64,000 nt of DNA, taken from Streptomyces sp. ALI-76-A (lineage in GTDB: Bacteria > Actinomycetota > Actinomycetes > Streptomycetales > Streptomycetaceae). Under the pieces are notes generated by a model. That model searched no databases and was not told the DNA's origin. It was given only the letters and a program-made list of their open reading frames with translations. A program made the translations under genes and the position numbers. The stretch lies in contig NZ_JASVWB010000004.1 of NCBI RefSeq assembly GCF_030287445.1, positions 1,054,001-1,118,000 on the forward strand, in the 5' to 3' direction. This document shows, piece after piece, positions 54,740 to 63,621 of this stretch. Positions within the stretch are counted from its first letter, which is position 1, and every line of letters begins with the position of its first letter.

Positions 54740-55875
54740 TGTTTCAGCTGCAAGGCCTCCTACACGTACGACAGTCAGGACCGGCTGTCCTACGCGCTGG
54801 AGGCCGACTCCGCGGGTACCCGCACGGCGTCCTGGCTGTACTGCTGGGACAAGGCGGGCAACCTCACCGCCCAGGACGGCACCGCCGCCATCTGCCCCAC
54901 CACCCCCACCTGGACCTACAACGACGCCGGCCAGCTCACCGCGCAGAACGGCTCCACCACCGGCTGGTCCTACGACAAGGCCGGCAACGAGACGGCGGGT
55001 GGGCGTACCGCCGCCACCGCGCGGACGAACGAGACGTGGACCGACCACAGCCAGCTGTCCGCCATCATGCAAGGCGGCACGAACTCCGACCTGGTGCACG
55101 CGGGGACGGACAACTCCGAGCGTACGAAGCTGGGTTCGACGTGGTTCCACCACACCGCGCTGGGGCTGGCGTCCACCACGACCAACGGCGTCGACACCGG
55201 ATTCATCCGCGAACCTGCGGGCACCCTGAATTCCATGACGACTGGGGGGAAGTCCTACTACTACCTCACCGACGCCACCGGCAACGTCCTCGGCCTGGTC
55301 GACGACGCGGGCAAGCGCACCCACACGTACGCCTACGGCCCCACCGGCCTGCCCCGCGGCACCACTACCGAGGCCGTCCCCCAGCCGTACCGCTACGCCG
55401 GCACCTACCTGGACCCGACGGGCCTGTACAAGATGGGCGCCCGCTACTACGACCCCCAGCTCCGGCCGCTTCACCCAGCCCGACCCCTCGGGCCAGGAGA
55501 CCAACCCCTACCTCTATGCCAAAGGCGATCCCGTTAACAACAGCGATCCCAGTGGGCTGTGGAGTTGGTCGGGCGGCCTTGACGCATGCTTCTGGGTGTG
55601 CCTGAGCGGCGGGTACTCCAAGGACGATTTCCGGTAACAGCGGTGGCTACCTGAAGATTGGTGTGGGACTTCCGGGCATTGGTGGAGGCTTCGAAGGATC
55701 CACGGGAGGCGCAGACGCCGGACCGTCCGCTTACGGGGGCTGTGCTGCTGGTTGGGGCACCGTCGGTGGCCAAATCGGGGGTCAAGACGGGTCTCCGACA
55801 GCCAGCGCCAGTGGAGGGCTCGGAACCTATGCCTCAACCCCCACGTGCAGTGGGGGACTGCAGATTCAATTCTGA
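54740..55875 (+). pseudogene. RHS-repeat protein C-terminal segment with polymorphic tail, frameshifted
   Basis: No start codon or N-terminal part. YD-repeat blocks follow one another: ASYTYDSQDRLSYALEADSA, WDKAGNLTAQDGT, WTYNDAGQLTAQNGSTTGWS, YYYLTDATGNVLGLVDDAGK, TYAYGPTGLPRG, PYRYAGTYLDPTGLYKMGAR, YYDPQL. After a one-base insertion near 55465 the core ends in another frame with GRFTQPDPSGQETNPYLYAK and GDPVNNSDPSGLWSW. A second shift near 55637 leads into a glycine-rich tail (KIGVGLPGIGGGFEG...CSGGLQIQF) ending at 55875, the usual place for a toxin domain. The RHS shell and secretion parts are missing, so it is a displaced tail cassette. Confidence 0.75.
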
Positions 55876-55896
55876 CCGAAACAACCACTCGTAGTC

Positions 55897-56190
55897 ATGG
55901 AACCGAAGCCTGAGCCCACCCCAGTCCCTTGGGCGGGCTCAGGCTCCCACATTTCGACACCAGGAGTTTGGGTGCGTATCTTCCTCTCGGCATTCGGCAT
56001 CCTCGCAGGCCTTGTACTCATCATCTACAGCAAGAAATTTGCGCGCGCTGCCACAAGCCAGCGCAATGTTTTCGGCAGGGCGAACGCATCCGCTGGGGAG
56101 TCCACCGTGCGGACTGGTCCGCTGATCGTAGGAGTGTTCCTGATCATCATTGGAGTCCTCGCAGCCACCGGAGTAGGTGGGGTCGAATAG
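55897..56190 (+). CDS. Small two-helix membrane protein, candidate RHS immunity
   Basis: 97 residues with two transmembrane helices (VRIFLSAFGILAGLVLIIYS and TGPLIVGVFLIIIGVLAATG) separated by a short basic loop. ATG 55897 comes 21 bases after the RHS tail stop. Genes in this position next to RHS toxin tails often encode the matching immunity protein; a membrane immunity protein would suit a membrane-acting toxin. The role is inferred from position only. Confidence 0.6.
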   Translation: MEPKPEPTPVPWAGSGSHISTPGVWVRIFLSAFGILAGLVLIIYSKKFARAATSQRNVFGRANASAGESTVRTGPLIVGVFLIIIGVLAATGVGGVE

Positions 56191-56200
56191 CCCGCCGTAC

Positions 56201-56222
56201 GGCGCTGTCACGTTGTTGGGTG
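56201..56222 (+). mobile_element. Solo IS6-type terminal repeat
   Basis: GGCGCTGTCACGTTGTTGGG matches the ends of the IS6 element at 41813-42677 (GGCACTGTCACGTTGGCTG and GCGCTGTCACATTGTTGGG). No transposase follows. It marks an old insertion or recombination junction just downstream of the putative immunity gene. Confidence 0.55.
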
Positions 56223-56612
56223 GCTGTCTGATGGTGCGTCGCGGTGTGGCGGAGCCCGGTTCCGGCTGTGGGCTCACGCCGCGGTGGGCAGGCTGGCGAC
56301 GCCGGTTCTGCTACATCAGGCAGCAGACTCACCCTCACGGCCTTCGTCTCGGTCACGTGCACCTTGGTCGGAGCACAGGATCAGACGAAGGCCGCCCCCG
56401 CGTCCGGCAAACCCCCAGGTGAGCGACTCAGCACGAGACACCGTTTCGCGGCCGGAAGAAAAAGAACAAGGCCAGTCTGATAGTTGGCGAGTGACGCACC
56501 GTGCGACGCCGCGGTTCTCGGTGTGGGCAGTCGGAGCGTTTCGCTCCAGGCGCCCGCCGTCGGTGGGCGGCGGTGAGGGGCGCAGGGCGTGGCCCTGTCG
56601 AGGTGCGTGCCG

Positions 56613-56880
56613 TCAGGCGGTGGGGCCGGCCGTGAGCTGGTCCATGATGTCGGCCAGGTTGTAGTGGGCCCGCTTCTCGATGATCTTCCCGTCTTTGAAC
56701 GTGAACAGGTTGAACATGGAAAAACGCGTCGATGAACCCTGCGGCGCCGGGCCGGGGGCTGTCGATCTGGGGGTAGAAGACGAAGTCCGGGTGGAACATG
56801 CCGGTGAGCGTGTCGTAGTCGCCCTGCTGAAGGGCCTGGTAGAAGTGGTGCACGAGGCTGGCGTTGGTTCCGGTAGACAT
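56613..56880 (-). pseudogene. SnoaL-like/NTF2-fold protein with internal deletion
   Basis: Starts normally (NASLVHHFYQALQQGDYDTL, GMFHPDFVFYPQIDSPRPGA) but after GFIDA jumps, in another frame, to the family's C-terminal strand and helix (FNLFTFKDGKIIEKRAHYNL, ADIMDQLTAGPTA, stop). Roughly 50 residues are missing and the frame is broken, so the cone-shaped fold cannot form. Upstream lies the MBL-hydrolase gene on the same strand. Confidence 0.7.
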
Positions 56881-57014
56881 GTGATCGGGTCCTTCTCTGT
56901 CGTTCTGGCACGGCGCAGGGGACGCCGCGAGAGGTTGCTCCCAGGGGCGGGGCTCGGTGTGTGGGGAGCCCCGACCCTGGCACGAGGTCTCGGTTCCTGA
57001 GTGGCGGTCCGGGC

Positions 57015-57806
57015 TCAGGCGCGCTGCGCCCAGTCCTGGTCCAGGCGGTCGGTCAGGCCCGCGGCGGCGAAGGCTGCCTCCAGCTCGTCGCGGCCCTCGG
57101 TGAAGTGGGCCCAGCTGTCGTGGTGGACCGGGACGACGCGGCGGGCGTCAAGAATCCGGGTGGCCTCGGCGGCCTGGGCGCTGTCCAGGACGATCAGGTT
57201 GCCGTCGAAGAGCATGGGGAAGCGGGGGGCGCCGGCGAACAGGAGGGCGGTGTCGATCGGGGCGAAGCGGTCGGCGATCTCCCTGACCGCGTCGAGCGAG
57301 GCGTTGTCGCCGCTGACGTAGACCGTCGGCAGGCCCTCGCCCGTCAGGACGAAGCCGACGACCTGGCCGGCGAAAGGCTCGATCTCCTCACGCGCTCCGG
57401 GGCCGTGGATGGCCGGGACCCCGGTCACAGTGATGGTGCCGCCGCCCGGGCGCTCCAGCTCGGTCGACTCCCAGTCGGCCAGGCCCTTGGCCTTCGCCCC
57501 GAGGCGCTTGCCGCCGCCGGGTGTGGTGAGGGTGAGGGGGACGTCGGCGAGCAGGACGCGGCCGGAGGTGTCGAGGTTGTCGGCGTGCTCGTCGTGGGAG
57601 AGCAGGACTACGTCGATGGGGCCGAGGTCGGCGGGTGTGGTGGTGGAGGGGGCGGTCTTGGTCAGGGTCGGGCCACCGGGCGAGGCGTAGTCGCCGGGGC
57701 CGTCGAAGGTCGGGTCGGTCAGGAAGCGCAGGCCGCCGTACTCGAACAGGGCGGTCGGACCGCCGAACGTGCGGACCGGGAACTGGTTGGCGTTGAGCTG
57801 GGACAT
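57015..57806 (-). CDS. Metallo-beta-lactamase-fold hydrolase (UlaG/L-ascorbate-6-P-lactonase-like)
   Basis: Zinc-dependent hydrolase of 263 residues from ATG 57806, which follows GGAGACGTT. An ATG 18 bases upstream is less likely. Motifs: LRFLTDPTFDGPG, VVLLSHDEHADN (HxxHxDH variant with Glu and Ala), GVPAIHGPG, YVSGDNASLDAV (Asp ligand), ARRVVPVHHDSWAHF (final His). It is divergent from the CGNR regulator gene 84 bases away, so that regulator probably controls it. Substrate unknown. Confidence 0.85.
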   Translation of the reverse strand: MSQLNANQFPVRTFGGPTALFEYGGLRFLTDPTFDGPGDYASPGGPTLTKTAPSTTTPADLGPIDVVLLSHDEHADNLDTSGRVLLADVPLTLTTPGGGKRLGAKAKGLADWESTELERPGGGTITVTGVPAIHGPGAREEIEPFAGQVVGFVLTGEGLPTVYVSGDNASLDAVREIADRFAPIDTALLFAGAPRFPMLFDGNLIVLDSAQAAEATRILDARRVVPVHHDSWAHFTEGRDELEAAFAAAGLTDRLDQDWAQRA

Positions 57807-57890
57807 AACGTCTCCGTTTCTCACGAAAAAAGCCTGCGGTTAACGTGATTCCAGGCTAGGCAGACATCACGGAAAAATGCAAGCGCTACC
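57807..57890. promoter_or_regulatory. Short divergent promoter region
   Basis: 84 bases between the hydrolase and CGNR regulator genes. TTAACGTGATTCCAGGCTAGGC and a comparatively A/T-rich ATCACGGAAAAATG lie here and could contain overlapping promoters and an operator. No clear palindrome was identified. Confidence 0.4.
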
Positions 57891-58508
57891 ATGAGAGGCA
57901 TGGATGACACCCTGGCCGCCGACGTGGCACCGACCGCTCTGCCCCCGGCGCCGGGTGCCGACCGGTACCGCTCCCTGGACTTCGCCGACACCGCCGCCAC
58001 CCTGCCCGCCAGCCAGAGCTACGACCTGCTCGCCGCCCCGGAATCCGCCATGCGCTGGCTCGCCGCCCACGACCTGACCACCCCGGACGTGCAGCTGTAC
58101 GAGGTGTGTGCACAGCGGATGCGCACGCTGCGCGGACATATCCGCGCCCTGTTCGCCGCCCGCGTCGACACCACCACGCCGCCCGAGGAATCCCTGCGCG
58201 CGGTGAACGAGGCCCTCACGGCCGTGCCCACCGCCCCCCTCCTCGCCTGGGACGGGGCCCGGGGGCTGCGCCGCATCCAGGCGCACCCCACCGACCAGGC
58301 CGTCAACCACGCACTGGCGACCCTCGCCGCCGACGCCGCCGACCTGCTCACCGGTCCCGACGCCGGCATCCTCGCCGCCTGCGGATCAGCCCCCTGCGAC
58401 CGGTTCCTCCTGCGCACCCACGGCCGGCGCCACTGGTGCTCCACACGCTGCGGCGACCGTGCCCGCGCCGCCCGCGCCTACGCCCGGCGCAGCGGCGCCT
58501 CGGACTGA
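57891..58508 (+). CDS. CGNR zinc-finger-type transcriptional regulator
   Basis: 205 residues: an ABATE-like helical N-terminal domain (SYDLLAAPESAMRWLAAHDL, RGHIRALFAARVD) and a C-terminal four-cysteine finger, ACGSAPCDRFLLRTHGRRHW then CSTRCGDRARAARAYARR. The signature reads CGDR rather than CGNR, a tolerated variant. It is likely a repressor or activator of the divergent MBL hydrolase. ATG 57891 or 57900 could be the start. Confidence 0.82.
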   Translation: MRGMDDTLAADVAPTALPPAPGADRYRSLDFADTAATLPASQSYDLLAAPESAMRWLAAHDLTTPDVQLYEVCAQRMRTLRGHIRALFAARVDTTTPPEESLRAVNEALTAVPTAPLLAWDGARGLRRIQAHPTDQAVNHALATLAADAADLLTGPDAGILAACGSAPCDRFLLRTHGRRHWCSTRCGDRARAARAYARRSGASD

Positions 58509-58625
58509 CGCACCACCCCCAAGGCCCTCCTGCCGACCGCCCGGCGGCCACGCGAAACACCTTCAGCAGGCTGCTTCCGGTTGCCAACCGACAGCCGGGC
58601 ACTTGATCACTGAAGATCACTACTT

Positions 58626-58868
58626 TGACTCCGCCGCCGCGCGGCGGCGAGTCCGTCGAGCAGATCCAGCCCGACCTGATCATGCCCACCGGCAAGCGCA
58701 AGGGACAGAACCCCCTTCGTCGCCAGCATCTACCGGGCGCTCGCCGAACACGCCAAGCGCGAGGCGTACCCCGAAGCCGTCGAACAGGCCCACGCCGACT
58801 TCACCGCCATGAACAACGGAGCGGTCACCGAGCCGTGTACTCAAGCAGAAGCCCTCAGATCACACTGA
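58626..58868 (+). pseudogene. Unidentified small protein, frameshifted
   Basis: GESVEQIQPDLIMPTGKRKG in one frame continues after a one-base insertion near 58711 as VASIYRALAEHAKREAYPEA, VEQAHADFTAMNNGAVTEPC and a stop at 58868. Both halves look like coding sequence of one small helical protein with no recognised family. It precedes the iteron-like region. Confidence 0.35.
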
Positions 58869-59066
58869 GCTACCTGTTCCCTCGCCCCGCATGGCCGCTG
58901 TCAGCCGACCTCTGACCCTCAGTGACGGGAACGGCGATGGGCTCGCCAACTATCGTCGACCACCAACTACGTTCGACCACACACTCGTCACCTGCGGGAT
59001 TCCTCCGGTCGTCCGCCAACTATCAGCAGCCGTCACAGCGAATCGGACTGCAAGGGTCAAACCCCG

Positions 59067-59204
59067 CCCCCTTGTCCAGCGTGGTCGGCCTGACCACGAG
59101 CCCGACCACGACCCCTTGTCCAGGTCCGCTACCGCCCCGACCACCGCCGGTGTTTTCCCTTGTCCACGTTCGCACCGGTCACGGTCAGACCGCGGACAAG
59201 GGGG
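59067..59204. repeat. Iteron-like CCCTTGTCC repeats with 44-bp spacing
   Basis: CTTGTCC cores start at 59071, 59115 and 59159, exactly 44 bases apart, each preceded by a run of C. An inverted copy GGACAAGGGGG lies at 59194-59204, and a partial one (CCCCTTGTC) at 59429. CGACCAC also recurs at 58957, 58974, 59103 and 59138. No gene is convincing between 58869 and 59610. Position upstream of a replication-relaxation gene suggests a replication or transfer control site (inference). Confidence 0.6.
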
Positions 59205-59610
59205 TCCCGTGCACGCTGCTCCTTCGCAACGACCGCCCCGGCCGGGGCAGCGAAGGAGACGAACCGATGACGACCACCCACCCGAGGGCCGGGCAGCGGC
59301 ACCGCTCGGGCCGACCACACCGGAAGGCCGGCCCGTGGCGGGCAAGCCCAAGGGGACTCCCTGGGTGCCCACTTCGAAAGTCACTCAGGAACCCCCTTTG
59401 GTGCCCGGCACCCGAGGCCGTAGGAAAACCCCTTGTCAGAGCGGGAATCGGCGCGAAAACCGCACCGTCACAACCCTCTTCTCTCCTCCTGCTGTCCGTG
59501 GTGGAGGAGAGCATCGGGTTCCGGGGGGCCCGGACGCCCTCCCAGGCCGGGCGCGGCCAGCGGCGGCGGCCAGTCGGCGGCCGGTCGCGAGTGATGAGGG
59601 AGCAGAACTG

Positions 59611-60659
59611 ATGGCGGGGAAACGGGAGACCAACCCGGCGGGGTCGACGAACAGCTACCGCGGCGACGTGCTGCGCGTGCTCGGGGCGCTGAAAGTCGCG
59701 ACGGCTGATCAGATCCAGCGGATCGGCGCCCCCCACCTGACCTTCCGGCACGCCGACAAGGAGACGCCGTCGAAGCAGAAGCAGGCCCGCACCGCCTCGC
59801 ACACCGGCGCCTCTCCGACATGCGCAAGCACGGCCTGTCCGAGAACGGCGGCTCCACCGAGACGGGGGAGAGGCTGCGGAACCTGACCCTCAAGGGCCTG
59901 AAAGTCGCCTCCTACGAGCTGCGGCGCCCGGTGACGGAGATGGGCTCCACCGCACGCGGCGCGGGTTCCAGCGGGGCCTCCCACCCGATGGCCGTCAACG
60001 AGACGGTGATCGCGATGCTGCGCCCGAAGCCGGACATGGCCAAGCCGCCGACGACCCGGCCGACGTCCGGGCCGCCGCCCAGGCCGCCGTCGACGCACCG
60101 GACGGCATCGGCACGATCGCCTCGTACTGGACCGAGGGTCCCACTGCCCGCCACCGGCACGTGGAACGCGCTCGGCAAGGGCGGCGCCCAGGCCGACATC
60201 GTCCTGTCCGCCCCGCAGGACCAGGTGCCGCTGCTGTTCACTGAGGTCGACAACTGCCACGAACCCGCGGAGGAGCTCGCGGGTGTGGACTGCAACAGTG
60301 CCGCCGCGTATGTGTGGACCTACGACTCGGCAACCCAGCACCTCGTTGCAGGGGACGGCCACTGCCTGGGAGTCTGGGACGTCGTTGCCACCAAGGTGGT
60401 CATGGAGCCGTGTAGCGACACGGACGCCGACCAGCGCTGGGGCGCCTACAAGAACAGGGACGGCTACACCAGCATCTATCTCACTGCCGACGCCACCGAC
60501 CCGGTCAATGACCTGCAATCAATTCGTCGTCTTTACATGTACGAGACTCTGGGCGACATCAGCGCGGGGGAAAGGTCGTACTACACCACACAGGTCAGGA
60601 AGGTCAGTGCCCCGGATACTACGCGGAGACGGGCTTCACGTTGCTTGCCCGTGGCCTGA
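59611..60659 (+). pseudogene. Replication-relaxation (Replic_Relax) family gene, decayed and joined to a lectin-like segment
   Basis: ATG 59611 opens AGKRETNPAGSTNSYRGDVL with RVLGALKVATADQIQRIGAP, the winged-helix start of the family. After a one-base loss near 59808 the next frame gives MRKHGLSENGGSTETGERLR and NLTLKGLKVASYEL. ADDPADVRAAAQAAVDAPDG lies in yet another frame near 60060-60110. The frame returns for LPATGTWNALGKGGAQADIV and LLFTEVDNC. From about 60290 the sequence changes to ricin-like text, YVWTYDSATQHLVAGDGHCL then DADQRWGAYKNRDGYTS, unlike the family. It is a dead plasmid-type replication gene ending in a foreign tail. Nothing convincing follows to 60944. Confidence 0.65.
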
Positions 60660-60944
60660 CCCGCCATCGTGCCCCCGTCACGGCGATGGGGGACAAGTGG
60701 GGCAGCCGCAACGGCTACCCCTCAACGCCGAGCAAGTCAGCGTCGCGGCCCTGCTCCGCTGGCGAGCCCGACCAGTGGCGCATCCGACAACCCCGGTGGC
60801 ACCGTGCGCGAGCGCCTAGCAGGTCGGCGCCTGCTTTCAGAGCCCGGCGCCTTGCCCTGCCGCATCTGCTGGCGGACGGGCCTGTGCGCGGCGTCCGACG
60901 CAGCCGTCCGCCTCCGCGAGTCTTGGCGCTCGGCCGGCTCGCTC

Positions 60945-62147
60945 TCAGGCTGCGTTCGCGTCGGTGTCACCGTGCCATTCGCAGAACAGGACGGTGGCGT
61001 CGTCGGCCAGTCGTCCCTGGTGGTACTCCAGGACGGCGTGCATGAGGCGGCGCAGGGTTTCCGCGACAGGCAGGTTGTCGGCATGGTGGCGGATGATGAA
61101 GTCGGTGAAGCGCTCCACGCCGAACTCCTGGCCGTCTCTGTCGCGGGCTTCGGTGATGCCGTCGGTGAACAGCAGTAGCCGGTCACCGGGCTCCAGTTGC
61201 TCGGTGCACTGTTTGATCGGCAGATTGAATCCGCTGCCCATCGGCCCGGCCGGCGGGCAGCGCAGTGTGCTGGCCCAGCGGCCGCCGCGGATCAGTACCG
61301 GCAGCAGGTGGCCGCGGTTGACCCAGCTGAATCTGCCGGTGTCCAGCTCGAGGTCCGCGAGGATGCCGGTGGCGTAGCGGCTGTGCCCGAACTGCTCGAT
61401 CAGGGTGTCCTCGATGGCTCTGCTGGCTTCGGGGATGGTGGCGCCGGCGCGGCGGTGGCTGCGGCAGGTGGCCATCGCCAGAGCGGCGGTCAGGCCCGCG
61501 GAGGTGTCGTGGCCCATGGCGTCGAAGACCGCCAGGTGCAGGATGTCACCGGCCACTGCGTACTCGAAGGCGTCCCCGGCCACCTGGTAGGCCGGCTCCA
61601 TGAAGGCGCTGACGGTGGCCCGTTGGTCGGCGAAGGTCCGCGGCGGCATCATGCTCCACTGCAGTTCCGCCGGCACGCCCATCGGCCGGGTTCGGGTCAG
61701 CCGGGCGTGGGAGTCGCTGTTGGCCCGTTTGGAGACCAGCAACAGCCCGGCCATCGACGCCAGCGCCCGCATCACCTCTTCATCGGGTCTGCCCCCGTCG
61801 TCGGAGCCGGGCTCGACATGCAGGACTCCCAGGCGTTCAATGCCGTCCAGCACCGGCACCCAGCACGCCCCGCCGCGGGCCGGCGTGGTGACCTCGGTGA
61901 TCTGGTAGGCGCGGCCCGGCAACGTGCCCTCGATCCGGTACTCCTCGCCACCTTCGCCGGCGCTCAGGCCGATCCCGGTGACCTCGCGCAGCACCTCCTC
62001 CTGAAGATCCGCCACGAACAGCCGGGCCCCGCCCGCACCGGCCTGCCTCGCCGCGGCATCGAGCAGGCGGGGCAGCTGCTCGAACGACGCCCTGTGGCTG
62101 GCGTCCAGCAGCCCGGTCAGCGCCCGCGCCAGATCCTGCGCCGTCAT
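60945..62147 (-). CDS. GAF-SpoIIE protein phosphatase (PP2C type)
   Basis: Mn-dependent Ser/Thr phosphatase of the SpoIIE/RsbU class that dephosphorylates an anti-sigma antagonist. A GAF-like sensor domain (~20-135: AARQAGAGGARLFVADLQEE, CWVPVLDGIERLGVLHVEPG) precedes the catalytic domain (~160-390). The catalytic part has YQVAGDAFEYAVAGDILHLA, VFDAMGHDTSAG (metal Asp, GHG variant), DRLLLFTDGITEARD and LADDATVLFCEW. ATG at 62147 overlaps a 16-codon frame on the same strand. The STAS antagonist gene lies upstream on the same strand and is the likely substrate. Confidence 0.9.
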   Translation of the reverse strand: MTAQDLARALTGLLDASHRASFEQLPRLLDAAARQAGAGGARLFVADLQEEVLREVTGIGLSAGEGGEEYRIEGTLPGRAYQITEVTTPARGGACWVPVLDGIERLGVLHVEPGSDDGGRPDEEVMRALASMAGLLLVSKRANSDSHARLTRTRPMGVPAELQWSMMPPRTFADQRATVSAFMEPAYQVAGDAFEYAVAGDILHLAVFDAMGHDTSAGLTAALAMATCRSHRRAGATIPEASRAIEDTLIEQFGHSRYATGILADLELDTGRFSWVNRGHLLPVLIRGGRWASTLRCPPAGPMGSGFNLPIKQCTEQLEPGDRLLLFTDGITEARDRDGQEFGVERFTDFIIRHHADNLPVAETLRRLMHAVLEYHQGRLADDATVLFCEWHGDTDANAA

Positions 62148-62553
62148 ATCCGCCGCCGCTGGCCAGGGCCGCCGTCATCCAACTCGTCCGTCATGACCAT
62201 CCCCTGCAAGGGCAAGCCCGAAAAGGGCCCGCGGATCGATACACATGCCACCGGGGACCACAGGACTCAGCCCGAAGGAACGACGCCAGCGCGACCAGCC
62301 CGTCCCGGCCCCTCGGCGGGACTCCGCCAGGACGACGATCTCCACAAGCCTCCCACCCCGGTGCGCCCCCCAACAAGCGACCCCAGGAAGAACACGCTCC
62401 GGGCGTCGGCGTACTCCTGCGCCCGTTGAGCCGGCTCCGGCGACGTTCGCCGTCAGCATCGCGGACAAAGTCACATGGTGCGGGCGGAATTGGCTGGACT
62501 GGGCAGAGAGGGTGATATGACCGAATCGGGGCCGTGGGGGTGGCGGCCGCGGT
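62148..62553. other. Gap between STAS and phosphatase genes
   Basis: About 400 bases with no convincing gene on either strand. A 16-codon open frame (MTDELDDGGPGQRRRI, minus strand, from 62195) ends in the phosphatase start as ATATGA and could act as a leader. The remainder should contain the phosphatase promoter, since both flanking genes read leftwards. Confidence 0.35.
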
Positions 62554-62943
62554 TCAGGCGGCGGTCCGTGCTGCGAGGGCCCCGCTGAGGGTGGGGTACA
62601 GCGGGATGACGTCGTCGAGGCCGACGATGTGCAGGACATCGAGCACGGGCGGCGCCACATCGGCGAGGCGCAGCCGGCCGCCTCGGGCCCGGGTCGTGTT
62701 GTTCACGGCGACGAGGACGTTGATGCCGCTGGAGTCCATGAAGGTGACGTTCCGGAAGTCGATGACCGCATGCCGGGGGCAGCCGCCGTCCGGGGTCAGG
62801 GCCTGGCGGAAGGTGTCGGCGGTGGTGTGGTCGATCTCGCAGGCCAGGGCGAGGACGTGCACGCCGTCAGTGGTGGGGTGCCGGGTGACAGTCAGGCGGG
62901 CCTGGCTCGTACCGTCTCCTGACCTGTCCGTCGTAGGCGGCAC
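62554..62943 (-). CDS. STAS-domain anti-sigma factor antagonist
   Basis: 129-residue SpoIIAA/RsbV-type switch protein. The phosphorylated serine lies in VTFMDSSGINVLVAVN (DSSG). Further blocks are VLALACEIDHTTADTFRQAL and LRLADVAPPVLDVLHIVGLD. When dephosphorylated by the SpoIIE phosphatase it would bind the HATPase anti-sigma kinase, freeing a sigma factor. The only such kinase nearby (63200-63612) is broken. Confidence 0.92.
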   Translation of the reverse strand: MPPTTDRSGDGTSQARLTVTRHPTTDGVHVLALACEIDHTTADTFRQALTPDGGCPRHAVIDFRNVTFMDSSGINVLVAVNNTTRARGGRLRLADVAPPVLDVLHIVGLDDVIPLYPTLSGALAARTAA

Positions 62944-63156
62944 TCGCCGCTACGAGACCGCCATCCACGCAAACCTACGCCACACCGCGATGTCAACTGC
63001 CCCCGGCCAGAACCTGAAGCGCTCTTGGTGGGAAGCGGGGAAGGCGACGGAGCGGTTGTGGTGCAATGCACCTCTGGCACAGTGCGAATTTCATGTGCTG
63101 ATCACTCGAAATGGGGCGGGCGCGTGGAGCAGACCGCGGGGGATGAGGGACAGAAG

Positions 63157-63184
63157 GCAGAGGGCAGAGGGCAGAGGGCAGAGG
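63157..63184 (+). repeat. Four tandem GCAGAGG units
   Basis: GCAGAGG is repeated four times head to tail, immediately before the start of the broken HATPase gene. A 7-bp unit is not a multiple of three, so slippage here would shift any frame crossing it. Confidence 0.85.
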
Positions 63185-63199
63185 GCAACAGCCTCCCGC

Positions 63200-63612
63200 T
63201 ATCGGCGAGGCTGCCTATGACGGCGACTCTTCCTGTATCGGTGACGCACGGCACCTGGCCACCGGGTTCCTGACCGAGGTGCAGGCCGTGCACGCGCTGC
63301 CGGTGTCGGGGCGGGCGATGGGCATGACGCAGCTGGTGGTCAGCGAACTGGTGACCAAGGCGGTGAAGTACCGGCACGCGCGCCAGGCCCCGTCATGCTG
63401 GAGTTGCAGATCAGCGAGGGCGCGGTACGGGTGTCGGTGTGGGACAGCGACCCCGCCCTGCCGGACGTCGCCGCCAGTGACCCGCAGCGCGTGGGCCGGC
63501 ACGGCCCGTCAGCCAGGCGTACGAGGTACGCCGCGAACCGGTCGGCAAACGCGTCACAGCCGTGATCACACTGGCCGGCGATCCCGGCGGGAACATCGCC
63601 GGCCGCACCACT
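63200..63612 (+). pseudogene. HATPase anti-sigma kinase (RsbW/SpoIIAB-like), frameshifted
   Basis: GDARHLATGFLTEVQAVHAL and MGMTQLVVSELVTKAVKYRH (N-box, with Lys where Asn is usual) lie in one frame. LELQISEGAVRVSVWDSDPA with LPDVAASDPQRVGRHG follows in a second, and YEVRREPVGKRVTAVITLAG in a third. The usual LEIVMA-type stretch after GRHG is missing. The GCAGAGG repeats sit at its 5' edge. It would be the partner of the neighbouring STAS protein. Confidence 0.7.
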
Positions 63613-63621
63613 GTGCCGCGC

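Noticed and set aside
54380..55504. A 374-codon minus-strand frame opposite the RHS segment
   Set aside because: The plus strand carries obvious YD repeats; this is their complement.
59067..59204. A CRISPR-like array suggested by regularly spaced repeats
   Set aside because: Only three direct cores of about nine bases with a non-CRISPR layout and no cas genes; recorded as iteron-like instead.
61197..62429. A 410-codon plus-strand frame opposite the SpoIIE phosphatase
   Set aside because: Antisense shadow with no recognisable domain.
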